32,307 nucleotides of DNA. Origin: Streptococcus cristatus. Lineage in GTDB: Bacteria; Bacillota; Bacilli; Lactobacillales; Streptococcaceae. Both the position numbers and the translations under genes were made by a program. Below the pieces are notes generated by a model that was given only the letters and a program-made list of their open reading frames with translations, did not search any database and had not been told where the DNA came from. Below, one piece after another: positions 7,523-14,876 of the stretch (position 1 is the first letter of the stretch; each line of letters opens with the position of its first letter). The stretch is taken from the NCBI RefSeq assembly GCF_003943515.1, contig NZ_RJPT01000001.1:458448-490754 (forward strand), given 5' to 3'.

Positions 7523-8302
7523 ATGACCTTATTAGATGTACAACACGTGAAAAAGATTTATAAAACCCGCTTTCAGGGCAGCCAAGTAGAGGCCTTGAAA
7601 GACATTCACTTTACGGTAGAAAAAGGCGAATATGTAGCCATCATGGGGGAGTCGGGCTCCGGGAAGTCCACCCTGCTCAACATCCTAGCCATGCTGGACA
7701 AGCCGACCGAAGGCCGTGTTTTCCTCAATGGAACTGACACGGCAACCATCAAAAACAGCCAGGCTTCCAGCTTCCGCCGGGAGAAATTAGGCTTTGTCTT
7801 TCAAGATTTTAACTTGCTGGACACTTTATCGGTCAAGGATAATATTCTCCTGCCTCTGGTGCTCTCTCGTCGTCCTATTACTGAGATGATGCAAAAGTTG
7901 GTTACAACCTGCAATGAGCTGGGGATTAACAAGCTGCAAGAGAAGTTTCCTTATGAAATTTCCGGTGGTCAGAAGCAACGGGTGGCAGTTGCCCGCGCCA
8001 TTATCACCGAGCCTGAGATTTTGCTGGCGGATGAGCCGACAGGAGCCTTGGATTCCAAGTCTTCGGCTGCTCTCTTGGATGTCTTTGATGACATTAATGA
8101 CCGCGGCCAAACCATTCTCATGGTGACCCACTCGACTTCGGCGGCTAGTCGGGCCAAGCGGGTGCTCTTTATAAAAGACGGGATTCTCTACAATCAAATC
8201 TTCCGCGGCAACAAGACCGAGCGGCAGATGTTCCAAGAGATTTCCGATACTCTGACTGTTATGGCAAGTGAGGTGGGCGACTATGTTCAAACTAACGAGT
8301 AA
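7523..8302 (+). CDS. bceA: BceA-type ABC transporter ATPase, copy 1
   Basis: A 259-aa ATPase of the MacB/BceA group that powers a peptide-detoxification transporter. It has Walker A GESGSGKST (about 43-51), a Q-loop (FVFQDFN), signature SGGQKQR, Walker B ILLADEPTGALD and the H-loop VTHS. GGAGATC precedes the ATG by 5-6 bases. Residues 1-251 are identical in protein to the second copy at 15544, while the DNA differs at many third positions. The C-terminal tail (GDYVQTNE) is unique because its last 20 nt overlap bceB1. No BceR-type operator lies in the 83 bp upstream, so it may depend on the promoter before traX. Confidence 0.94.
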   Translation: MTLLDVQHVKKIYKTRFQGSQVEALKDIHFTVEKGEYVAIMGESGSGKSTLLNILAMLDKPTEGRVFLNGTDTATIKNSQASSFRREKLGFVFQDFNLLDTLSVKDNILLPLVLSRRPITEMMQKLVTTCNELGINKLQEKFPYEISGGQKQRVAVARAIITEPEILLADEPTGALDSKSSAALLDVFDDINDRGQTILMVTHSTSAASRAKRVLFIKDGILYNQIFRGNKTERQMFQEISDTLTVMASEVGDYVQTNE

Positions 8303-10283
8303 ACTGGCTTTATCAAATCTGATCAAAAATCGCAGTTTGTATTATCCATTTGCCTTGGCGACGGTACTGGCAACAGCGATTTTGTATAGTTTTGTCTCAC
8401 TGGCTCATAGCCCTAATATGGAGAGCTCTTATGGTGGTACAGCGGCTCGCATGACCTTGCAGTTTGGTATCCAGGTCATTCAGATTGCGGTGCTCATCCT
8501 TATCACCTATGCCAATAGCTTTGTTATGAAGAACCGTTCGCGGGAGCTCGGTGTTTATAGCGTGCTGGGGATGGAAAAACGCCACCTGCTACTTATGACC
8601 TTCTTTGAGCTCTGTGTCTTTTATCTGGGCACGGTCGGTCTGGGAGTCTTGTCTGGACTAGCTTTAGATAAGATGCTCTACGCCGTTCTTTTGAAATTGA
8701 TGGGAATGCCGGCAGTTCTTGCCTCGACCTTCCAATGGCAAAATGTCTGGATGACTCTAGTCAGTCTAGGTGTCGCATTTGCGGTGATTTTGTTGCTTAA
8801 CTCGACCCGCCTTCTACGCTATAGCTCTCTTAATCTAATGAAAGAAAGGAAAGCTGGCGAGAAGAAGGGACGCTTCCTTTGGGTGCAAACCTTGCTGGGG
8901 CTCCTGCTCATGGGTGTGGCTTATTATATGGCTTTGACCGTTACCAAACCTGTCGCTGCTATCGGCAATTTCTTTATAGCTGTGATCATGGTTATTCTAG
9001 CGACCTATCTGCTTTTTAATGCAGGCTCGATTACACTCTTGCAATTTCTCAAAAAGAGAAAAAGCTACTATTATAAGACCCAGAATTTCATTTCTGTTTC
9101 CAATCTTATCTCACGGATGCGTAAAAATGCAGCAGGATTGGCAACTATTTCCATCTTGTCCACTATGCTCCTCGTGACTCTGGTTGGTACAATTAATATC
9201 TATGTTGGAGGTCAGGATTATATTACTACCTTGCATCCAAAGGATTACAATGTCAGCGTTGTCCTGCCGACATCAACTGATCAGACGGAAACACTGTTGG
9301 ACAAGGTCCAGCAAGTCGCTCAGGAAACAGGGCTGAAGAAGCCAAGCTATACTACCTATCTCTATCAATCAGCCTTCATCATGAAATTAGCTGGTAATGA
9401 TGTGACGGTTCCAATGCAAAGCGAGCTGGATTCGGATCCAAGTATCTTGACCAAGTCTGCTGGTACGATTACGGTCATCAATCATAAGGATTATGAAAAA
9501 ATGACAGGGAAAAAGATAGACTTGGCAGATGATGAAACTCTTGTCTATGGAAAAAATGTTTCCTTAAATAAGGACAAGCCACTCCGAGTAAATGGCAAGG
9601 ATTGGAAGATTAAGCAGATTTTACCGTCGAATTTTACGCATGGGGAAATACCTAATCCAAACGATGTGGCCATGGAGCAGGGCCTCTATATGGTGGTCAA
9701 TGATAGTAAAGAAGTTGGGCTAAATGTTGCACATTATTACTACATTGGAGTTGCTTCAGAGACTAAGGGCAGTAAGAAATTTGTCGAGCAAGTCCAGCTG
9801 GGACTGAGGGACACTTTGGATCAGGAACAGGCCCAAGATGGTAGCTACGCAATGGCCAGTGACCGTCATAGCGCAGAAAAGAGCTATCAGGAACTTACTG
9901 GAACCTTGCTCTTCATCGGTGTCTTCCTCTCTGTTATCTTCCTTCTAGGAGCTGTTCTCGTGATTTACTACAAGCAAATCTCTGAAGGCTATGAGGACCG
10001 TGATGGCTTTATCATCTTGCAAAAGGTCGGTCTAGATGAAAAGCAGACTAGAAGTACCATTCGCAAGCAGATTTTGACTGTTTTCTTCCTACCTCTTATC
10101 TTTGCTTTTCTACATATAGCAGCAGTCTTTCATATGTTGCGCTTGATTGTTGCTCTATTGGGAGTGACCAATCTACCTCTCTTAATTCAGACAACACTTG
10201 CGACTTGCGGCGTCTTCCTCCTGACCTATATTTTAGTATTCTTACTAACTTCTCGCAGTTACCGCAAGATTGTCGCCCGCTAA
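8283..10283 (+). CDS. bceB: BceB-type ABC transporter permease, copy 1
   Basis: A 666-aa permease of the bacitracin-export/peptide-resistance type. It has ten predicted membrane segments in the BceB layout (one, then three groups), with a large extracellular domain of about 210 residues between TM7 (LATISILSTMLLVTLVGTIN) and TM8 (LLFIGVFLSVIFLLGAVLVI). That domain is where BceB-type permeases recognise peptide targets and engage the sensor kinase. FtsX-like regions flank it (ISVSNLISRMRKNAAGLA; YYKQISEGYEDRDGFIILQ). I chose ATG 8283 (MFKLTSKLALSNL) over an in-frame GTG at 8268 because GAGGTGG sits at normal spacing and the second copy starts the same way. Terminator 7 bp after the stop. Confidence 0.92.
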   Translation: MFKLTSKLALSNLIKNRSLYYPFALATVLATAILYSFVSLAHSPNMESSYGGTAARMTLQFGIQVIQIAVLILITYANSFVMKNRSRELGVYSVLGMEKRHLLLMTFFELCVFYLGTVGLGVLSGLALDKMLYAVLLKLMGMPAVLASTFQWQNVWMTLVSLGVAFAVILLLNSTRLLRYSSLNLMKERKAGEKKGRFLWVQTLLGLLLMGVAYYMALTVTKPVAAIGNFFIAVIMVILATYLLFNAGSITLLQFLKKRKSYYYKTQNFISVSNLISRMRKNAAGLATISILSTMLLVTLVGTINIYVGGQDYITTLHPKDYNVSVVLPTSTDQTETLLDKVQQVAQETGLKKPSYTTYLYQSAFIMKLAGNDVTVPMQSELDSDPSILTKSAGTITVINHKDYEKMTGKKIDLADDETLVYGKNVSLNKDKPLRVNGKDWKIKQILPSNFTHGEIPNPNDVAMEQGLYMVVNDSKEVGLNVAHYYYIGVASETKGSKKFVEQVQLGLRDTLDQEQAQDGSYAMASDRHSAEKSYQELTGTLLFIGVFLSVIFLLGAVLVIYYKQISEGYEDRDGFIILQKVGLDEKQTRSTIRKQILTVFFLPLIFAFLHIAAVFHMLRLIVALLGVTNLPLLIQTTLATCGVFLLTYILVFLLTSRSYRKIVAR

Positions 10284-10289
10284 TAAGTT

Positions 10290-10316
10290 TCCCTGACCTC
10301 TGGTCGGGGATTTTTT
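10290..10316 (+). terminator. Intrinsic terminator of bceAB copy 1
   Basis: A 9-bp stem TCCCTGACC/GGTCGGGGA (one G-T pair) with loop TCT is followed by TTTTTT. Confidence 0.9.
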
Positions 10317-10431
10317 GGTGTCTGGATTTTTACCTCTCATCTCTCTCATTTTACCGCTTGTCCAAAAAGCCGAGATTTTTCAAAAAAGACTTGCTATCAT
10401 GGTCTCAGAAGTTAAGACAGGAGGAAAGAAC

Positions 10432-11298
10432 ATGTTAGTAGAAACGAAAAATCTAAGCAAGGTTTATGGCGATAAGGTAGCGGTTAATGGCCTGAATTTA
10501 GAAATTGAGGCAGGTAGTTTTACAGCCATTTTAGGGCCAAATGGCGCAGGAAAGTCGACAACGATTCAGATGCTGATTGGACTTTTGCAGCCGACATCTG
10601 GGCAAATCACTTATGCAGAACAAACCAAGCTGGGCGTGGTCTTTCAAAATAGTGTGCTAGATGCCAATTTGACAGTAGTTGAAAATCTGCGAATCCGTGC
10701 CAAGCAGTACAAGCAGGTCGAAACTGGTAAGATTGAGCAATTGATCGAGCAACTGGGGCTGGCTAGCTTTGCTAAACAACGCTATGGGACCCTTTCTGGT
10801 GGACAAAAGCGACGGGTGGACATTGCGCGAGCCCTGCTCAATAGCCCTGACCTACTTTTTCTAGATGAGCCGACGACAGGCCTGGATATCCAGACTAGAG
10901 AAAGCATTTGGAAGCTGCTCAAAGACTTGCAGCAGAAGGAAAATATGACCGTAGTTTTGACTACCCACTATCTCAATGAAGCTGATGACGCGGATAAGAT
11001 TTATATCGTAGACCATGGTCAAGTCATTGCGCAAGGCTCTGCCGACCAGATCAAGGAGCGATATGCCCGCAATGTTTTGCGGATTTTAACCCAAGATTCA
11101 GAGGGCTTGAAGGCCGCTTTGCCGACTAGCTGCGAATGGGAGCAAGGCAAGGAGAATGAATTTTTCTTTTATCCTGAGACGACTAAGGAAGCCTTGGCTT
11201 TGCTGAGCAAGATTGGTTCCTATATTGAACAATTTGAATTTCAAGCAGGGACGATGGATGATGCCTTTATGGCCCTGACAGGAAGAGAGGTACGTTAA
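10432..11298 (+). CDS. ABC-2 type transporter ATPase (DrrA/CcmA-like)
   Basis: A 288-aa ATPase of an export-type ABC-2 system. Walker A GPNGAGKST at about 35-43, signature LSGGQKRR, Walker B LLFLDEPTTGLD, H-loop TTHYL, then a C-terminal extension of about 70 residues typical of the DrrA group. Start at 10432 (MLVETKNLSKVYG) has an AGGAGG seven bases upstream; the frame is open 39 codons further but those run through leader sequence. An extended -10-like TGCTATCAT (10393-10400) could be its promoter, but no good -35 is seen. The permease starts directly after the stop. Substrate unknown. Confidence 0.9.
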   Translation: MLVETKNLSKVYGDKVAVNGLNLEIEAGSFTAILGPNGAGKSTTIQMLIGLLQPTSGQITYAEQTKLGVVFQNSVLDANLTVVENLRIRAKQYKQVETGKIEQLIEQLGLASFAKQRYGTLSGGQKRRVDIARALLNSPDLLFLDEPTTGLDIQTRESIWKLLKDLQQKENMTVVLTTHYLNEADDADKIYIVDHGQVIAQGSADQIKERYARNVLRILTQDSEGLKAALPTSCEWEQGKENEFFFYPETTKEALALLSKIGSYIEQFEFQAGTMDDAFMALTGREVR

Positions 11299-12162
11299 AT
11301 GTTAATGTTGATCAAACGAAACTTTTTACTTTATTTTCGCAATCATAGTGGGGTGATCCTATCTCTCTTTGGAGCCATTATTCCCTTTGTTTTATATTTG
11401 GTTTTTCTAAAGAACAACATGAAAGGCTCTTGGTCAGACAGTAGCCATGCGACGGAGCTGCTCGACTTTTGGTTGATTAGCGGAACACTGGCTGTCACCG
11501 CCTTGACAACTACCCTATCAGCTTTTTCACAACAAACTGAAGACCGAGAAAGAAAGGTGACCGCTGACCTCTTTATCACAGATTTGGGGCAATGGGGCTT
11601 GCGGTTTAGCTACTTAATCAGTGCCTTTGTGATTGGCTTTGTCATGCAAGTCTTCATGTTTACTGTCATGCTGACCTACTTTATCCTAGCAGACAAGATT
11701 TCCTTTGATAGTGCGCTTCTTCCCCAGCTGGTCGGACTCATGCTGCTCAATAGTTTGCTAGCAAGTCTCCTCAATGCGCTAGTTGTTCCTTATTTCAAAT
11801 CGGTGAATTCCTTGGGGCAATACGCAACGGTCATCGGTGCAGCCTCTGGTTTTCTAGTGGGAACCTATATTCCGATTGGGACTCTGCCCAGCCTTGCCCA
11901 AAATCTCATGAAAGTGACTCCCTCAACCTACATGGCTTCCCTCTTCAGACAAGTCCTGATGAAGGATTCTCTGACAGAAGTTTTTGCGGACCAGAGTCAG
12001 CTTCAGCAAGAATTTGAGAAGCTCCTAGGTATCCGTATCGAATGGCAACAGCTCTTGACAAGCCAAGAAACATACTATATAGTTGGAGTAGTGCTCACGG
12101 TAGCAGTCCTGTTCTGGCTAGGTCAAAATTGGCTGCTGAATCGACGGATGAGCTTCAAGTAA
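11299..12162 (+). CDS. ABC-2 type transporter permease
   Basis: A 287-aa permease with six predicted membrane helices: an N-terminal cytoplasmic start, TM1 near 17-36 (GVILSLFGAIIPFVLYLVFL), helices around 60-80, 105-130, 140-160 and 175-195, and a last helix near 260-275. This fits ABC-2 transporters with the ATPase just upstream (start codon abuts the previous stop). A second ATG two codons on is possible. The gene is followed 20 nt later by a LytTR regulator, suggesting that this transporter belongs to a LytTR-controlled unit. Confidence 0.85.
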   Translation: MLMLIKRNFLLYFRNHSGVILSLFGAIIPFVLYLVFLKNNMKGSWSDSSHATELLDFWLISGTLAVTALTTTLSAFSQQTEDRERKVTADLFITDLGQWGLRFSYLISAFVIGFVMQVFMFTVMLTYFILADKISFDSALLPQLVGLMLLNSLLASLLNALVVPYFKSVNSLGQYATVIGAASGFLVGTYIPIGTLPSLAQNLMKVTPSTYMASLFRQVLMKDSLTEVFADQSQLQQEFEKLLGIRIEWQQLLTSQETYYIVGVVLTVAVLFWLGQNWLLNRRMSFK

Positions 12163-12182
12163 AGAAAGTAGGAGGCCTAGGT

Positions 12183-12638
12183 TTGCAGACAAGATTTGAA
12201 GAAGATGCTCAGATTTCCTCCCAAGACCCGCTGGTGGTCGTGAAAGCGGATCAGCTGACTGGTGAGGCCAAGGCTGTCCTAGATTATTTGGAAAACTTCA
12301 AGGCTGGACCAAGTGGTGTCCTGCCTATTAAATCGGATGATAAGCTGGTCATGCTCAAGACGGAAGATATTATCCTGGCTGATATCAATCAAACAACCCT
12401 GATGATTTACAGTACCGAGGGCATTTACACAACGACAGAAACGCTGACTCGCTTTCAAAATCGTCTCAATAGTCGCAATTTTATCCAGGTATCTCGCCAC
12501 GCAGTCATTAACATCGATCATCTGGAATCCTTGTCGGATAGCTTTTCGGGCAACATGACTGCTAAGCTGACCAATCAGCTCAAAACCGATGTCAGTCGCC
12601 GTTATGTCAAGTTGCTCATGGACTATTTGGGAATTTAG
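12183..12638 (+). CDS. LytTR-domain DNA-binding regulator (TTG start)
   Basis: A 151-aa protein with a C-terminal LytTR DNA-binding domain (about 60-150: VMLKTEDIILADINQ, IYTTTETLTRFQNRL, FIQVSRHAVINIDHLESL). It has no receiver domain. Together with the next gene it fits the LytTR regulatory systems of streptococci, such as HdrRM and BrsRM in S. mutans, where a membrane partner restrains the regulator. I chose TTG at 12183: a perfect AGGAGG at 12170-12175 lies seven bases upstream and no in-frame ATG exists before the conserved region. The upstream open frame overlaps the permease and is not family-like. Confidence 0.85.
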   Translation: MQTRFEEDAQISSQDPLVVVKADQLTGEAKAVLDYLENFKAGPSGVLPIKSDDKLVMLKTEDIILADINQTTLMIYSTEGIYTTTETLTRFQNRLNSRNFIQVSRHAVINIDHLESLSDSFSGNMTAKLTNQLKTDVSRRYVKLLMDYLGI

Positions 12639-12648
12639 GAGGAAAATC

Positions 12649-13050
12649 ATGACCTTTAAAAAAATTCTGATCGGTATGCAAGATGGTTTGAGAACAGGTA
12701 GCTTGGTCTTTCTGCTGGTAAGCCTTATTTCAGGAAAAACAAGTCTCTTAACTCCGCGTTCAATTCTCAATGTCCTCCTTGTCAGTGCCTTAATTGGAGT
12801 AGCAAGCTATATCTTTGACGCGACAGACCGCTTTCCATTTCCTTTCCTACTTTTCTGCCACTTTGTAGTGACAGCAACCATCGTTAGTCTAGCTATGATC
12901 TGCAATGGCTGGGGGACCATGCTCTTTGGTTGGTCCTTCTGGCTAAGTTTTGTTTTGATCTACCTCTTGGTTTGGTTTCTTATTTCCGTCGATTCGATGA
13001 TCAAAACTAAGAAAATCAACGAGGCCTTGAGAAATCGTAGAAAACATTAA
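12649..13050 (+). CDS. DUF3021 membrane protein, partner of the LytTR regulator
   Basis: A 133-aa protein with four predicted transmembrane segments (about 15-32, 39-58, 67-87, 93-115) and a basic C-terminus, matching DUF3021 proteins, which are regularly encoded after a LytTR regulator. By analogy with HdrM/BrsM it would sequester the regulator at the membrane until a signal releases it; that is inference. The ATG at 12649 has AGGAGG overlapping the stop of the LytTR gene, so translation is probably coupled. Last gene of the ABC-2/LytTR unit, followed by a terminator. Confidence 0.85.
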   Translation: MTFKKILIGMQDGLRTGSLVFLLVSLISGKTSLLTPRSILNVLLVSALIGVASYIFDATDRFPFPFLLFCHFVVTATIVSLAMICNGWGTMLFGWSFWLSFVLIYLLVWFLISVDSMIKTKKINEALRNRRKH

Positions 13051-13066
13051 TGTATCCAAGATGCAA

Positions 13067-13098
13067 GCAAGTTTTATCGAGAACTTGTTTGTTTTTTT
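13067..13098 (+). terminator. Intrinsic terminator of the ABC-2/LytTR operon
   Basis: The stem CAAGTTTT/GAGAACTTG (eight pairs, one G-T; loop ATCG) is followed by TTTGTTTTTTT. Confidence 0.8.
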
Positions 13099-13162
13099 GT
13101 TTAACAAAGGAGCTATTATCTCAAACTGCCGTCTTCTTTCCAAAGTACGATTTCCGCTTTTC

Positions 13163-13190
13163 TTGACAAAGATTTTAAAAGTGTTATAAT
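13163..13190 (+). promoter_or_regulatory. Promoter of the tetR gene
   Basis: TTGACA (13163-13168) and TATAAT (13185-13190), both perfect consensus, are spaced 16 bp. The operator starts two bases after the -10 and covers the expected transcription start. Confidence 0.88.
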
Positions 13191-13191
13191 T

Positions 13192-13219
13192 TGAATGAAT
13201 AGAAAATCCAATTCATTCA
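13192..13219. promoter_or_regulatory. TetR operator, copy A
   Basis: The perfect inverted repeat TGAATGAAT-N10-ATTCATTCA (28 bp) lies between the -10 box and the ribosome binding site of tetR, a position that predicts autorepression. Confidence 0.85.
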
Positions 13220-13234
13220 CAAAAGGAGAAGGTC

Positions 13235-13801
13235 ATGGACAAAAAAGCGGAATTATTGGCTGAGGCTAGGCAGGTGTTTGCTGAGAAGGGCTATAAAAAG
13301 ACGAATATTTCAGATATTACTAAGCGTGCTGGTATGGCTGTCGGCTCCTTTTATAAGTATTATGAGTCCAAGGAAGCTATTTTTTTAGAGGTTTATGTAG
13401 TGGAAAATAACCGCATACGTGAGGAAACCATGCAGCGCGTGGATTGGCAGGGTGAGCCAGAGGCAGTCGTTGAGCAGCTTTTTGCAGTTACTTTTGAATT
13501 GATTTCGCCTAATAAAATTTTAGCTGAGTGGACCAAGCCGGGCATTTCTCAGATCTTGCACGACTACTATAATCAGGATGCTGGCCGCGCGGCCAATGCC
13601 TTTCACCAGTTTCTGATTCGGACTTTCAGCCAGCGTTTGCAGGAGAAGGGCTTTTCACAAGAGGAAGTCGCTCAAATCATGAAGGCTTATGATTTGATCT
13701 ACTACATTGACATGCATGTGACAGAGCAGGATTTTCCAGGTTATTTTGAGAGTATCGAGACCTTGGTGAAGTATTTTTTAAAGGGAATTTTTGCTAAATA
13801 G
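13235..13801 (+). CDS. TetR/AcrR-family transcriptional repressor
   Basis: A 188-aa regulator. The N-terminal helix-turn-helix (about 5-50) is typical: ARQVFAEKGYKKTNISDIT followed by AGMAVGSFYKYYESKEAIF. The C-terminal ligand/dimerisation domain is all-helical and not assignable to a ligand. GGAGAAGG precedes the ATG by 5 bases. Three copies of one 28-bp inverted repeat occur at its own promoter and in the 180 bp before the next gene, so it probably represses itself and the downstream membrane-protein/NrdI-like pair. Inducer unknown. Confidence 0.92.
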   Translation: MDKKAELLAEARQVFAEKGYKKTNISDITKRAGMAVGSFYKYYESKEAIFLEVYVVENNRIREETMQRVDWQGEPEAVVEQLFAVTFELISPNKILAEWTKPGISQILHDYYNQDAGRAANAFHQFLIRTFSQRLQEKGFSQEEVAQIMKAYDLIYYIDMHVTEQDFPGYFESIETLVKYFLKGIFAK

Positions 13802-13816
13802 AAATTTCCTTTTCTT
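13783..13816 (+). terminator. Weak intrinsic terminator of tetR
   Basis: GGGAATTT (13783-13790) pairs with AAATTTCC (13802-13809), followed by TTTTCTT. The left arm lies in the last codons of tetR. Confidence 0.5.
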
Positions 13817-13855
13817 GGAAGATGAGGTGAATGAATTTAAAATAATATTCATTCA
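13815..13855 (+). promoter_or_regulatory. Promoter with TetR operator copy B
   Basis: TTGGAA (13815-13820) and TAAAAT (13838-13843) are spaced 17 bp. The inverted repeat TGAATGAAT-N10-ATTCATTCA at 13828-13855 covers the spacer and the -10, so bound repressor would block polymerase. It probably serves the gene at 13980. Confidence 0.7.
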
Positions 13856-13870
13856 GGTAAGGAGGTGGAT

Positions 13871-13936
13871 TTGTGTGATATAGAGCGATGGAGAAAGCAA
13901 ATTAGAGGAAAATATTTTTTTAGAAGACATGAATGA
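13871..13936 (+). CDS. Possible 21-codon leader peptide (TTG start)
   Basis: An AAGGAGGT sequence at 13859-13866 sits 4 bases before a TTG that opens a 21-codon frame (ending FFRRHE) which stops inside operator copy C. The ribosome binding site is too strong to ignore, but no family is recognisable and the spacing is short. It may be a leader peptide or the remnant of a lost gene. Confidence 0.25.
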   Translation: MCDIERWRKQIRGKYFFRRHE

Positions 13937-13957
13937 ACATTTAAGGATATTCATTCA
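13930..13957. promoter_or_regulatory. TetR operator, copy C
   Basis: The inverted repeat TGAATGAAC-N10-ATTCATTCA has one base different from copies A and B and the same 28-bp length. It lies 22 bp before the start codon of the small membrane protein. Confidence 0.8.
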
Positions 13958-13979
13958 AATAGAAAGTGAGGAAAATGTG

Positions 13980-14324
13980 ATGAAACAAGATGGAAATCTA
14001 TTGAGTGGAAGGACTATTTTGGGGCTTTGCCTAGTTGTGATTGGTCTTTTGACTCTTGGTTATGGTGGGGTGGAATTTGGCTTTGGCCTAAGTTTAGGCT
14101 TTCAGTCATTTCTGATTGGTGGTCTCCTTTGTATCTTGGTTGGATTGCTTGTAATGCCGAGCGTGGCGGTAGCTGTCAAGCTGGTGGTCTTGGCCTTGAC
14201 GACGATCAGTATCTTGCTCTATATTCACAGTATGCCTGATTTAGCATTTCTCTTACAACTAATATCGGATGTGGCGGTTATAGGCTTTGCTGCTTTTTGG
14301 GCAGTGCTTTTATTGAGAAAGTAG
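13980..14324 (+). CDS. Small four-helix membrane protein under TetR control
   Basis: A 114-aa hydrophobic protein of no recognised family. Four membrane segments are visible, near residues 13-30 (ILGLCLVVIGLLTLGYGG), 36-56, 60-80 and 88-110, with a short polar N-terminus (MKQDGNLLSGR) and a C-terminal RK. The ATG at 13980 follows GTGAGG at about 10 bases; the frame is open back to 13929 but that stretch contains operator copy C. It lies 9 bp before the NrdI-like gene and is probably co-transcribed with it. Function unknown. Confidence 0.75.
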   Translation: MKQDGNLLSGRTILGLCLVVIGLLTLGYGGVEFGFGLSLGFQSFLIGGLLCILVGLLVMPSVAVAVKLVVLALTTISILLYIHSMPDLAFLLQLISDVAVIGFAAFWAVLLLRK

Positions 14325-14333
14325 GGAGAGGAA

Positions 14334-14681
14334 ATGATTATAGTTTATGATTCGGTAACGGGTGTTGGGAAGCAATTTGCAGAATCGCTGGGTTATCCGA
14401 CACAAAGCATCAAGGAAAAGTTGGAGGAACCCTGCATTCTCATTACGCGAAATGCTGGGGCTGGGAAAATTCCCTGGTCCACTAAGCGCTTTATTAAGAA
14501 ACATTCAAGCTTGATTAAGGGTTTTGTCAATAATGGAGATTCGGTGAAGCATGGACGGACCTTCTGCGGGGCGACAGCTTTGATTATCGAAAAATATGGG
14601 CTGCCGCACATCTGCGATATTGACCGAGGTGGCAAGGAAGAAGACATCAAACTTGTGCAGGAATACTTGGCTAAACTCTAA
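14334..14681 (+). CDS. nrdI: NrdI-like flavodoxin-fold protein
   Basis: A 115-aa protein resembling NrdI, the flavodoxin-like protein that supplies oxidant for assembling the dimanganese cofactor of class Ib ribonucleotide reductase. Features are the N-terminal strand and phosphate loop MIIVYDSVTGVGKQFAE, the loop ITRNAGAGKIPWSTKRFI that in NrdI surrounds the flavin, and the C-terminal GGKEEDIKLVQEYL helix. No nrdE, nrdF or nrdH is adjacent; the neighbours are a TetR regulator and a small membrane protein. It may therefore be a second NrdI or a related flavoprotein with another job. GGGAGAGG precedes the ATG. Followed by a terminator. Confidence 0.75.
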   Translation: MIIVYDSVTGVGKQFAESLGYPTQSIKEKLEEPCILITRNAGAGKIPWSTKRFIKKHSSLIKGFVNNGDSVKHGRTFCGATALIIEKYGLPHICDIDRGGKEEDIKLVQEYLAKL

Positions 14682-14717
14682 GAACAGATTATTTATATGA
14701 TAAATATATGGGAAAAG

Positions 14718-14744
14718 GATGGGTGATAATCACTCATCTTTTTT
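14718..14744 (+). terminator. Intrinsic terminator after the NrdI-like gene
   Basis: The stem GATGGGTGA/TCACTCATC (9 bp, one G-T) with loop TAA is followed by TTTTTT. Confidence 0.9.
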
Positions 14745-14748
14745 AAAA

Positions 14749-14821
14749 TGACAAAAATGTAAGTTTAAATCTCAAAATGAAAGGTTATTCGATGGTAGTG
14801 GGACGGGGAATTTTATATCAT
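14749..14821 (+). promoter_or_regulatory. BceR-type operator/promoter module, copy 2 (before the 43-aa peptide)
   Basis: TGACAAAAATGTAAG (14749-14763) is identical to copy 3 over 15 bp. TGAAAGGTTA follows at 14778 and the -10 hexamer TATCAT at 14816-14821. All spacings match copy 3 exactly. The -35 position reads TGGTAG. Confidence 0.72.
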
Positions 14822-14876
14822 ATAGGTGTAAGGAAAAACAAATCACAAATAATATCCAAATAAAAGGAGGCCCACT

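Noticed and set aside
7826..8326. A 166-codon minus-strand frame over bceA1, with shorter matches over bceA2
   Set aside because: It mirrors the conserved ATPase codons, carries no start signal and is not kept intact opposite the second copy.
10315..10431. N-terminal extension of the ABC-2 ATPase
   Set aside because: The ATG at 10432 has an AGGAGG and begins the conserved ATPase fold; the extension runs through the leader and has no ribosome binding site.
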